This document shows, in pieces, positions 50,149-57,942 of a stretch of DNA of 64,000 nucleotides. Source of the DNA: Aequorivita sublithincola DSM 14238 (GTDB lineage: Bacteria; Bacteroidota; Bacteroidia; Flavobacteriales; Flavobacteriaceae); contig NC_018013.1 of assembly GCF_000265385.1 (NCBI RefSeq), forward strand, positions 124,001-188,000, read 5' to 3'. The notes below the pieces were generated by a model, which had not been told where the DNA came from, made no database searches, and saw only the letters and a list, made by a program, of their open reading frames with translations. A program made the position numbers and the translations under genes. Positions within the stretch are counted from its first letter, which is position 1; each line of letters starts with the position of its first letter.

Positions 50149-50183
50149 AAGGAGCCTTTGCTTTATGTAAGCAAAGACTCCTT
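50149..50183 (-). terminator. Hairpin terminator after the GreA/GreB-like gene
   Basis: Positions 50149-50163 (AAGGAG, CTTTGCTT) pair with 50169-50183 (AAGCAAAG, CTCCTT) with one mismatch, over a 5-base loop, and flanking A/T runs. Confidence 0.82.
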
Positions 50184-50200
50184 ATTTTGATTTTGAAAGG

Positions 50201-50575
50201 TTAAATATTTTCAACCTCTAAAATTTCCAGTTTTCTTTCTCCTTCCCTAAAAGGCCAATTTATAATATCGCCTACCTGTCTGCCCACTGTGGCAACGGCA
50301 ACATCGCATAAAATAGAATATTTCCTTTTTTTATTGTTTGTTTTAGTGGTTGACACAAATACATATTCATTTTCTTTGTTACCCGTATGATCTTTAATTT
50401 TTACGCGACGGTTTACCGTGACAATATTATCTGGTAAATCTCGCCTATATACTTGTTCGGCATTTTTTAATTCTAATAGTAATAATTCTTCTTCTTGTTT
50501 AGTTACCTTATTTCTTCGTATATGATCTTTAATCATATCATATATTCCGGTTGTTAAAATTACATTTTTTGACAT
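50201..50575 (-). CDS. GreA/GreB C-terminal domain protein (Rnk-like)
   Basis: The 124-residue protein has a short N-terminal helical part and a C-terminal FKBP-like domain of Gre factors (TVNRRVKIKD, VFVSTTKTN, VATVGRQVGDIINWP). It lacks the full coiled-coil with catalytic acidic tip, so it is likely an RNA polymerase secondary-channel modulator like Rnk rather than a cleavage factor. Confidence 0.8.
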   Translation of the reverse strand: MSKNVILTTGIYDMIKDHIRRNKVTKQEEELLLLELKNAEQVYRRDLPDNIVTVNRRVKIKDHTGNKENEYVFVSTTKTNNKKRKYSILCDVAVATVGRQVGDIINWPFREGERKLEILEVENI

Positions 50576-50752
50576 ACTATTATTTTTTTTAGAATTTCCT
50601 TCTTAATACTATTTAGTAGTGACTCAAACATTCAAAATAGTGCGCAATATATTGAGCTCCTGTTTTTGAGTGCTAACAGCAGTTAAGAAGAAAAATAGAT
50701 TAAATTTTGAGAATAATTTAAAGAGTAGCCCTGTTATGAGTCGTAACAGGGA

Positions 50753-50866
50753 TTAATGTATAAACTCTTTTGAATCTTTTAAAAAAATATCGTCCAGTAA
50801 GTAGGATAATGACAGCGCTACCCCTAAAGGAGTTTTTGTAGTATATAGAATGCGAGCTGCTACCAT
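50753..50866 (-). CDS. Possible 37-residue small protein
   Basis: An ATG at 50866 opens a 37-codon frame (start MVAARILYTTKTPLG, end KDSKEFIH). Upstream stands a full promoter, TTG (50919 to 50917), 20 bp, TATCTTTG (50896 to 50889), giving a leader of about 18 bases. There is no known family; chance occurrence of the frame cannot be excluded. Confidence 0.35.
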   Translation of the reverse strand: MVAARILYTTKTPLGVALSLSYLLDDIFLKDSKEFIH

Positions 50867-50888
50867 TTTATTAATAATTAACGAGTTA

Positions 50889-50919
50889 CAAAGATAATCA
50901 TTATAATCAATCTTTCCAA
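50889..50919 (-). promoter_or_regulatory. Consensus promoter in the 50.6-51.0 kb gap
   Basis: TTG at 50919-50917 and TATCTTTG at 50896-50889 are separated by 20 bp, which fits the Flavobacteriia sigma-A promoter. The first frame after it is the 37-codon one. Confidence 0.45.
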
Positions 50920-51012
50920 TGTTAGAGCTAAGTCTTGGGTTATTTCGTTATTTGTTTAATGCTAATGCTGGTATTCGACACGGTAGATAATGATACTTGC
51001 AGAGGTGGGGAT

Positions 51013-51028
51013 ACGAGCGGGACGCTCG
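51013..51028. repeat. Left direct repeat flanking the PLD gene
   Basis: ACGAGCGGGACGCTCG here and ACGTGCGGGACGCTCG at 51935-51950 agree at 15 of 16 positions in the same orientation. They stand 17 bp and 33 bp outside the ends of the PLD gene, in otherwise AT-rich DNA. Confidence 0.7.
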
Positions 51029-51044
51029 GGTTAGCCGAAAGTTA

Positions 51045-51902
51045 TTATAAATTAAATTTCTCTTTTGCTCCTTTCCAATTTTTATTTAATATAGGTTTAT
51101 TTACCGATGTTTCCCCGTTAGATAATTCACCGGAAAAGTGGCAATATTTTTCAGGGAAATCTGGGTTTTTATATTTGTTCCACAATTTAAAAGCTTCATA
51201 TTGCATTGGCTTTTTAATATCAAAAGCTATTTCTTTTCCTGTCCTAATGCACTAACCATTTTCGTTTTTAGAAATGTCAGTGTTTTTAGTTTCTGCTTTT
51301 TGAATATTTTTTTTGAATACTTTGCTATAGCTTTTATTATTAAAAAATTCAGAAAGCTTATCTATTTCAATTTCTGATTTTACATATTTATTTGAACTTA
51401 AAATATTCTTTTTTTCATAAACGGGTACTTTTTTATAAAGTAACTCAGCTTGATCGACAACGGTTGAAAAATACTGCCAAGCTTCTTCATCTAAATTATT
51501 TCCCCCAGTGAAAGAAGCTATTGATTTTTTCTCCATTAAAACACCAGCTTCTATATTATTATTTTGAGAAAAACCATACAAATTCATTGTAGTTAATATT
51601 GCTTTAGACTCATTTGCATAATATTTGGCATGAAGTCTTTTTTCATGTAATATTTCAATATTTGGAAATTGCTTAAAGAAATCGAAATCCTCTTGCTTCA
51701 TACTTTTTGACATATCCTCCTCATTCTTGCCGAACAAAACAGTGATTCTTATTCTATCATCGTGAACCTTTGTGAGCAATGAAGATTTGTATCTCTCATG
51801 TAGTTGGATGTATGGTGAAATTAATATAATATCACCATGAGCTGTTTCAAATATTTTCTCTAGCTCTGAGTTTAACTCATTTCCTTTTAAAAATTTCGCC
51901 AT
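51045..51902 (-). pseudogene. Phospholipase-D-like nuclease-family protein with in-frame stop
   Basis: The frame from 51902 gives 216 residues with one HKD-type motif (RLHAKYYANESKAILTTMN) and ends at TAG (51252-51254). The same frame stays open after the stop for 68 codons (CIRTGKEIAFDI, YEAFKLWNKYKNPDFPEKYCHFSGE) to TAA at 51045. That segment matches, from memory of the family, the usual C-terminal zinc-binding-like end beginning GYCIR, so the TAG replaces a Tyr codon. Single-HKD proteins of this type act on nucleic acids or lipids as dimers. The core domain is intact, so the short product may still be active. Confidence 0.8.
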
Positions 51903-51934
51903 AATTTTAATTTAATGTTTGCTTTTTTAGAGAC

Positions 51935-51950
51935 ACGTGCGGGACGCTCG
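51935..51950. repeat. Right direct repeat flanking the PLD gene
   Basis: This is the second copy of the 16-bp GC-rich repeat (15 of 16 matches). Its 12-bp core GCGGGACGCTCG is identical in both. Confidence 0.7.
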
Positions 51951-52077
51951 CGCCAGCAGGGAATTTAACTATCAATAATATAAAACATTACGGAATACAT
52001 TTATATTTCATAAATAAAAAATGGCTCTATGCTTCAAAGTAATTATTTGGATTCTGATTAATAGACCAGTGTAGAGA

Positions 52078-52941
52078 TTATTTTACTATATCAAGGAATT
52101 TAGTCGCCTTTTTTTCGATAATTAAATCTGCAACCTTATTTGATTCTTCTGGGTGAATAACAGAAATTAATGAATTATAACAAACAGATTCCCACAGCTT
52201 GTGTTCTTTACTACCTACTTTTTCTGGTTCTTCAGAAATGAGATAAAAATTATTATCCTTCAATGATTTATTATACTTGTTCGTTAAGGATGATAAAAGC
52301 GTAAAATAATGGCTAATATCTTTATCTAAAACTTGTAAAGATTTATTAAAAGAAAGGGATTTAGCACCAATAAGGGATCCGTTTAGCCCAATACAGTCCA
52401 TTTCAAAAGGGAAGTAAATTGATGGGAAGGTTTCTGGGTTAAATTTATAATAAGTGTGAACTTTATGGTCTACTTTATTTATTAATTTTCTTTTAATTAT
52501 ACTTCTTGAAACCGAAATATCATTATCTGCTATATCAAAATTTTTATGTACAGATTCCTTGAACAAAAAGTTAATTAACTGTTCAAAAGATGTTTCACTA
52601 ACCTCATCATAAAGTCCTTTTGGCTTAGAAAATTGTAGCAGACCATTAGCGTAATTGCTCAAATAATTAAAATATGATATATCAGATAATTTATCAAAAT
52701 TATAGAAGATTTTTAACTCCTCTTTATCTGCATTTATACTTTCGCACTTTTCAATAATTTGATTAATAATGAAATTTACATTTACATTTTTATTATCAAG
52801 CAATGTATTTGCCAATCTCTTTTTATTGTCTGAAAAATAATATCGAAACTTTTCACCATCAAACAAAAGCATACCTATTGCTACAGAATCTTCTGTTGCA
52901 ATGTTAGGTGACAGTTTAAGGATGGAGTAAAAACTTTTCAT
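52078..52941 (-). CDS. DUF3037-like protein paired with a HipA-like kinase
   Basis: The 287-residue protein starts with FYSILKLSPNIATEDSVAIGMLLFDGEKF, which resembles the beginning of DUF3037 proteins (YSIIR.VPN...FNIGVIL). No catalytic motif is evident. It overlaps the HipA-like gene by 4 bp. DUF3037 and HipA-like kinases are commonly encoded as a pair, and this supports the assignment. It may serve as partner or antitoxin; that is inference. Confidence 0.65.
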   Translation of the reverse strand: MKSFYSILKLSPNIATEDSVAIGMLLFDGEKFRYYFSDNKKRLANTLLDNKNVNVNFIINQIIEKCESINADKEELKIFYNFDKLSDISYFNYLSNYANGLLQFSKPKGLYDEVSETSFEQLINFLFKESVHKNFDIADNDISVSRSIIKRKLINKVDHKVHTYYKFNPETFPSIYFPFEMDCIGLNGSLIGAKSLSFNKSLQVLDKDISHYFTLLSSLTNKYNKSLKDNNFYLISEEPEKVGSKEHKLWESVCYNSLISVIHPEESNKVADLIIEKKATKFLDIVK

Positions 52942-53762
52942 TGGTGTAATCTATAAACGTACTCGTCAAAAACTTTATTGTTTCTTTCTTTATTGAACAA
53001 AAACTCTTTTAATGCGATAACAGAATCTAAATCAATGTTATAAAAACCAGCTATTTGACTCATAAATTTATCAAAATCTTTTTCGCAACGTCCTATGCAA
53101 AGATAAAAATATTCTCTTTCGTTGTTGATAAAACTGTTAGTAACTTGAATGTACTTTTTAATCAAATAGCCTAAATCTGAAACTAAAAGATGGTCATTAC
53201 CACTTGCGGCCACAAATTCAGGGTTTAAATCTTTATAGGACATTGTACTAAATATAAAAGCATTATCTATGGCTATTACATTAAATTTATTTTTGTGTGG
53301 CTCTAATATTAAATTGTAATTGGTTGGTTTTCTGTCATCATTTTCAACCCACGTATCAAATAATGTTATATGAAAAACGTCTAGCGGATTGTTTATTTTA
53401 TTAAATGCTTTCTTTTTTTCTGTAACTATTAAAGCATTTACATCAATTGCATTTTCTATATACTTTGAGCCAAAACAGGGCGTATTGTAGTAATGCGGCT
53501 TGTGGTTTATTGATAAATTATCTTTGGCTAAAATTAATGCGGGCGCAATGGTTATTAATTTAATTTCTGGTGTTGCAACTTCCCATTTATTTAAGAAATA
53601 AGAAGCCAAAAATTCATTTATTAGTGAATAGGGCGGCACTTTGCCTTTATCATTTTTTGCTACATACATTTGATAATCGCTCCCTAAAACTCTTAAAGGA
53701 CTGTGCCCTTCAGTGGGAATTTCTTTTAGTATTGCGTTTGTATGTATTGCTTTAATAATCAT
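52938..53762 (-). CDS. HipA-like kinase-domain protein
   Basis: The 274-residue protein has a HipA-like kinase core without the N-terminal couple domain: Lys in MYVAKND for nucleotide binding, FDTWVENDDRKPTNYNLIL as catalytic loop (Asp and Asn) and VIAIDNAFIF as the DFG-like metal-binding segment. HipA-type kinases phosphorylate proteins and can arrest growth. It overlaps hsdS by 4 bp and the DUF3037-like gene by 4 bp, so it is part of the type I restriction operon. Confidence 0.78.
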   Translation of the reverse strand: MIIKAIHTNAILKEIPTEGHSPLRVLGSDYQMYVAKNDKGKVPPYSLINEFLASYFLNKWEVATPEIKLITIAPALILAKDNLSINHKPHYYNTPCFGSKYIENAIDVNALIVTEKKKAFNKINNPLDVFHITLFDTWVENDDRKPTNYNLILEPHKNKFNVIAIDNAFIFSTMSYKDLNPEFVAASGNDHLLVSDLGYLIKKYIQVTNSFINNEREYFYLCIGRCEKDFDKFMSQIAGFYNIDLDSVIALKEFLFNKERNNKVFDEYVYRLHQ

Positions 53763-55064
53763 TTATGCTTTCCATATTCATTTTGGGGCTCCGCAACCAT
53801 CCCCAACTCCCCTACACGCTCACCATAACCATCCCAAACACGAACCTGCCCATTCATCAACATAGGCAATAACCAATCCCGAAGCTCTGTGAGCTTTTGG
53901 TTTTGTTTTGAATTAACTATTATTTTATGGTGTAAGGGATCAGCTATTTTTTTGAAAGATTCTAAAATGTTCTTTTCAGGAATACAAACTTTTAAACCAA
54001 AAAGGTCATCTTTTGTTATTGAACCGAATGTGGTTCCAGAAGCATTTCTACGATCAAAAATTTGTTTGAAATATTCCATTTGACTCCATAGAAAAGAAAC
54101 AGATCCTTCTTTTTCTCTCAATGCTGCCAATCCACGACCAATACAGCAATCTTCCATTGCTTGATTTAATGTTCCTACAGGCGCTCTTACCGATAATAGG
54201 ATATCATTCTCTTCAGCCATTCGGGATGGTTCGGTTGTATACTTTCTAACAGTGGGGAATCTTGAACCAAAATCTGTAGAACCTTGATAAAAAACCGTTC
54301 CAATTCCATCTTCATTATATGAACTTCCAGATGGTGATTGTCCCATTGTAATATCTGCTATATCTGATAAAACACCATCTTCCCACCCCTCAGGAATCTC
54401 CCGCTTCAACTCCGCATTAAAAACCATCTTCCCACCAGACGATTTATAAGGTTTCCCATTAGCATCAGGAAAATCAAACTGCACAAACGAATAATCATAA
54501 AGCGTTTTTGCCATCGCTTCTAACTCTTGGTTTATTTTGTTGTTTACTTCTATTTTGGCATCTAAATCGGAAAGGACTTTGGCTATTTGTTTTTGGGTTT
54601 CAAGATTTGGCAACTCTATTTCTAAAGTATTTAAAAAACTAATAGTTAAAGCTTTCTGAACGGCTCCAATATTATTATTATTGATTTGCCTAAAAAAGAA
54701 ACTTGATTTTAACCATTGAATTAAATAATCTTTGTTAATAATTGTCGGATCAATATTTTTGAGCCAAGTCAAATTTCCATCTTTAAAATAAAAATCATAG
54801 TCAAGATTGACTAAAAGAGTAATTCCTAAAGTACCAACAGATGTAATAAGTATGTCTCCATTTTTCGGAGCTCCAAACTTATCTTTTAAAAAGTCGAATC
54901 GCTTTTTTGAAATATAATGGTTCTCTTACATTTTCACCTTTAGAAATTTCAATAATTTCTTTACTTCTGTAAAAAGGTATGCCAATCTTGACATATTCAC
55001 TTTTCAAGATTCTTTTACTAGAGGAAACCTGACAAAATTCTGAAAATTTATATTTATTCTTCAA
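53759..55064 (-). pseudogene. hsdS: Type I restriction specificity subunit HsdS, frameshifted
   Basis: The first reading frame (55064 to 54879) gives 61 residues with KFSEFCQVSSSKRILKSEYV and YRSKEIIEISKGENVREPLY, the start of a target-recognition domain. The rest lies in another frame, open from about 54908 through KKRFDFLKDKFGAPKNGDIL to the normal end, with a second recognition domain and the helical spacer. The shift falls at an A6 tract (plus-strand T6, 54903-54908); losing one base would restore the frame. It overlaps hsdM by 11 bp. It may be a true mutation, a phase-variable switch or a sequencing error. Confidence 0.85.
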
Positions 55065-56682
55065 AATGAAAATGTTTCAAATTATCCTGAATCTCCTTTT
55101 CCAAACCTTTACTTTCAGCAAAAAGAATTTCTAAATTACTTTCAATACCTTTCATTTTAGCAGTAAATTCTTCCGCAGTAATGTCTACGTATTCTATTTT
55201 AACTTCAAAATATTGCCCTGCGCTTAGGCTATAATTTTTGGCTTTTATATCATCGTAACTAACAACAACAGAGAAATCTTCCTTTGCTTCTTTCGCATTA
55301 AAAACATCTATAATTTGTTGTTCCTCAGCTTCGCTTAAAACTGTTTTTTGGTTTTTTCCTTCTTTTACTTTGGTACCTAAATTAGAAGCATCTACCAAAA
55401 CCACATCTTTTGTATTCGTTTTATCTAAAAACAAAATGCTTACATTGGTTCCCGTAGTTGCAAAAATATTTGAGGGCATACTTACTACGCCTGCCAGCAT
55501 TTTGCTTGCTACCAGTTTTTGTCTAATTTTTTTATCTATACCAGATTGTGCGGTTATAAAACCTGTTGGCACCACAATGGCTGCTTTTCCTTTTGCAGTT
55601 AAGCTGTACATAATGTGTTGTATAAACAACAAGTAAATAGCCATAGATTCCTTTTTGCTTTTTGGAATATTTGGGATGCCTGCAAAAAAGCGTTCTTTAT
55701 TGGCTTTACTGTCTAAATCTGCACTATAATCACTAAAGTCTAGTTTAAACGGCGGATTGGAAACTATATAATCAAACTGTTCTAATTGTCCGTTTTCTTG
55801 TTTGTGATAGGGTTTCAAAATTGTATTGCCCTGTATAATATTGCGTATAGAATGTACTAGATTATTTAAAATAAGGTTTAAACGCAATAAGGCAGAAGAC
55901 TTTTGGGAAATATCCTGCGAGTAGATGGTACATTTATCTTCGCCAATGGCGTGTGCAATATTCATTAACAAAGTTCCGGAGCCCGCACTTGGGTCGTAGC
56001 AGGTTACATTGTTTACATTGGTATCTGTTACCAAACAGGCTGCCATAATTTTGGCTACGGCATGCGGTGTAAAATACTCTGCATATTTACCACCACTATT
56101 GGTGTTGTAATCTTTTATTAAATACTCAAAAATAGTTGCAAAGAAATCAAATTTCTGCGTAAAAATATGCTCAAAACTAAAGTCAACTAATTTGTTTACC
56201 AAGGCTTTGCAAAAAGCATCTCTATTGTCGGAAACATATTTGCTTATATTTTCAAACAACACAACTTTTTCGCCACCTTGTGTAAGTACCGAGAAAATAT
56301 CGCTATTTGTTTTGGCAACGTCTAATAGGGTTTGGTCAAAAATATCGGCAAATTGGTCTTCGTTTTGATGTACAAATAAACGCGATAATAGATTTTTAGG
56401 TGCTATGCGTGCTGTGTTTTCACTTATTTGCATGCTTAGCATTTCTAAATCATCGTCTGTATATTTTTCTAAGGCTTTATCAAAAGCAGCTGCTTCTGCT
56501 AATGCTGGTTCTAGTTGTTTTAATTCGTAAACGTATTTGTCGTTTAGGAATTTATATAAAAACACTTGGGTAATTATCTTAAATTCGTTTCCGTCATTTC
56601 CTAAACCATAATTGGCGCAGACGCTTTTAAGGTCGTCTATAAGTGCTTTGGTTTGGGTTTCAAATAGTGCAGTTTTTGACAT
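55054..56682 (-). CDS. hsdM: Type I restriction-modification methyltransferase HsdM
   Basis: The 542-residue protein has an N-terminal helical domain, the SAM motif DPSAGSGTLLMNIA and the catalytic motif SNPPF of N6-adenine methyltransferases. It methylates host DNA at the sites chosen by HsdS. It is complete and overlaps hsdS. Confidence 0.96.
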   Translation of the reverse strand: MSKTALFETQTKALIDDLKSVCANYGLGNDGNEFKIITQVFLYKFLNDKYVYELKQLEPALAEAAAFDKALEKYTDDDLEMLSMQISENTARIAPKNLLSRLFVHQNEDQFADIFDQTLLDVAKTNSDIFSVLTQGGEKVVLFENISKYVSDNRDAFCKALVNKLVDFSFEHIFTQKFDFFATIFEYLIKDYNTNSGGKYAEYFTPHAVAKIMAACLVTDTNVNNVTCYDPSAGSGTLLMNIAHAIGEDKCTIYSQDISQKSSALLRLNLILNNLVHSIRNIIQGNTILKPYHKQENGQLEQFDYIVSNPPFKLDFSDYSADLDSKANKERFFAGIPNIPKSKKESMAIYLLFIQHIMYSLTAKGKAAIVVPTGFITAQSGIDKKIRQKLVASKMLAGVVSMPSNIFATTGTNVSILFLDKTNTKDVVLVDASNLGTKVKEGKNQKTVLSEAEEQQIIDVFNAKEAKEDFSVVVSYDDIKAKNYSLSAGQYFEVKIEYVDITAEEFTAKMKGIESNLEILFAESKGLEKEIQDNLKHFHFEE

Positions 56683-56699
56683 TTATTATATTTTCAATT

Positions 56700-57668
56700 T
56701 TAAATTATTTTATTTCTATTTAGTACGCTAATTACTAATCGTTTTACGGTTTCCATTTCTTCTGGTTTGCTTGAAGCTATAAAAAGTGTTAAACTTGCTA
56801 AAGTATCGTTACTAATTATTGGCTGATTATTATTAGTAAAAAGAATTTTATTTTGGTGTAAAAACTTAAGAAAACAGGCTGCTGCAATTCGCTTATTCCC
56901 ATCTACAAATGAATGATTCTTTACTATGAGATATAAAAGCATAGCTGCTTTTTCTTCAATAGTAGGATAGAAATCACGGTTCCCAAATCCCTTTTCAATT
57001 TGAGCAATAGAGCTTTGGAAACTTTTATCTTTTTCTTTTCCAAAAATCCCTGAATTAAATTCAGTTTGCATCTGGTTGATTAGTTTTTGGTAATCTGCCA
57101 AACTTGGATAATCGGCTTGTTTTAAAGTTAAACCCTTTGTGTCTAATTGTTCGTGATCATAATCATCTAATAGGCTTAAACCACTCGTAAAAATTGTAAG
57201 CCACTTATCATCAGTTGTTTTTTCTTCAATAGCTCTACTTAAAATTTGAATACCATTTTTTAAGATGTGTAATTCTTGTTCCTTTTGGGCTAATCGTTTT
57301 TCGTTAATAGCGTACCCTTCAGTTAAATATTGTTTTAAAATACTATTTGCCCATATTCTAAACTGTGTACCTCTTTGTGATTTAACTCTATAACCTACAG
57401 ATATTATTACATCAAGATTGTAATGCTCAATTTTTCTTTTTACGTTCCTTTCCCCTTCTTTTCGAACTGTCAAGGATTCCTTGACAGTTGCATCTCTATT
57501 TAATTCACCTTCATTGAAACAATTATTAATATGAAGACTAATGTTTTGTTTTGTTTGTTCAAATAATTGACTTAATTGATTTTGAGTTAACCATACTGTT
57601 TCACCATCAAATTCAACATCAACTTGTATTTGATTCTTGTTTGTCTTATAAATTAGTACTTCATTCAT
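56700..57668 (-). CDS. RhuM-Fic fusion protein
   Basis: The 322-residue protein has an N-terminal RhuM (virulence-associated) domain (VWLTQNQLSQLFEQTKQNIS, HYNLDVIISVGYRVKSQRGTQFRIWA) and a C-terminal Fic domain with the active-site loop HSFVDGNKRIAA. Fic proteins usually transfer AMP or another nucleotide to proteins. The ATG at 57668 (MNEVL) is used; the longer frame to 57710 overlaps the preceding gene in a shadow frame. It lies 17 bp upstream of hsdM inside the restriction operon. Confidence 0.88.
   Translation of the reverse strand: MNEVLIYKTNKNQIQVDVEFDGETVWLTQNQLSQLFEQTKQNISLHINNCFNEGELNRDATVKESLTVRKEGERNVKRKIEHYNLDVIISVGYRVKSQRGTQFRIWANSILKQYLTEGYAINEKRLAQKEQELHILKNGIQILSRAIEEKTTDDKWLTIFTSGLSLLDDYDHEQLDTKGLTLKQADYPSLADYQKLINQMQTEFNSGIFGKEKDKSFQSSIAQIEKGFGNRDFYPTIEEKAAMLLYLIVKNHSFVDGNKRIAAACFLKFLHQNKILFTNNNQPIISNDTLASLTLFIASSKPEEMETVKRLVISVLNRNKII
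57465..57489. repeat. 25-bp palindrome inside the RhuM-Fic gene
   Basis: AACTGTCAAGGA (57465-57476) and TCCTTGACAGTT (57478-57489) are perfect inverted copies around one base. In protein terms it codes for the segment after GELNRDAT. The homologous position of the RhuM fragment also carries a hairpin (57682-57706) starting with the same AACTGTC. Confidence 0.85.
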
Positions 57669-57678
57669 ATGCTTTCTA

Positions 57679-57942
57679 TCAAACTGTCGCATATTTTGCG
57701 ACAGTTGCATCCTTACTCAATTCACCTTCTTTAAATACATTATTTACATGTTTAGCAATAGTCTTAATATCTCTATCAAAAAAAGTAGCAAGTTGATTAC
57801 GATTTAACCAAACTGATCTATTGTCAAGCTGAACATAAACTTCAACTTGATTATTTTCAAACTGAAAAATTTTTATTTGATTTTGTTCTTTCACTATTTC
57901 TTTTTGATTAAATATTTTAGGCAACTCTTCCGTTGTATTCAT
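57679..57942 (-). pseudogene. Truncated RhuM N-terminal domain
   Basis: The 87-residue product resembles the first part of the RhuM-Fic protein next to it (VWLNRNQLATFFDRDIKTIAKHVNNVFKEGEL.KDAT) but ends at AKYATV, exactly before the conserved second half (IEHYNLDVIISVGYR). It looks like the remnant of a duplicated gene. It overlaps the hsdR end by 26 bp, and the RhuM-Fic gene begins 10 bp after its stop. Confidence 0.75.
57682..57706. repeat. Hairpin at the end of the RhuM fragment
   Basis: AACTGTCGCA (57682-57691) pairs with TGCGACAGTT (57697-57706) over a 5-base loop. It covers the last codons of the fragment and lies 14 bp upstream of the RhuM-Fic start codon. Confidence 0.85.

Larger units (their letters stand above)
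50576..51044. other. AT-rich intergenic stretch with one possible small gene
   Basis: No long frame is coding here. The stretch holds one small minus-strand frame (50753-50866) with a good promoter and, at its right end, a GC-rich direct repeat (51013-51028) shared with the other side of the PLD gene. Confidence 0.6.

Noticed and set aside
50935-51255. Plus-strand 106-codon frame
   Set aside because: It is antisense to the coding remnant of the PLD gene (51045-51251) and contains the GC-rich direct repeat; no protein features.
57669-57710. Upstream start of the RhuM-Fic frame
   Set aside because: It lies in the hairpin and overlaps the RhuM fragment in another frame; MNEVL at 57668 is the domain start.
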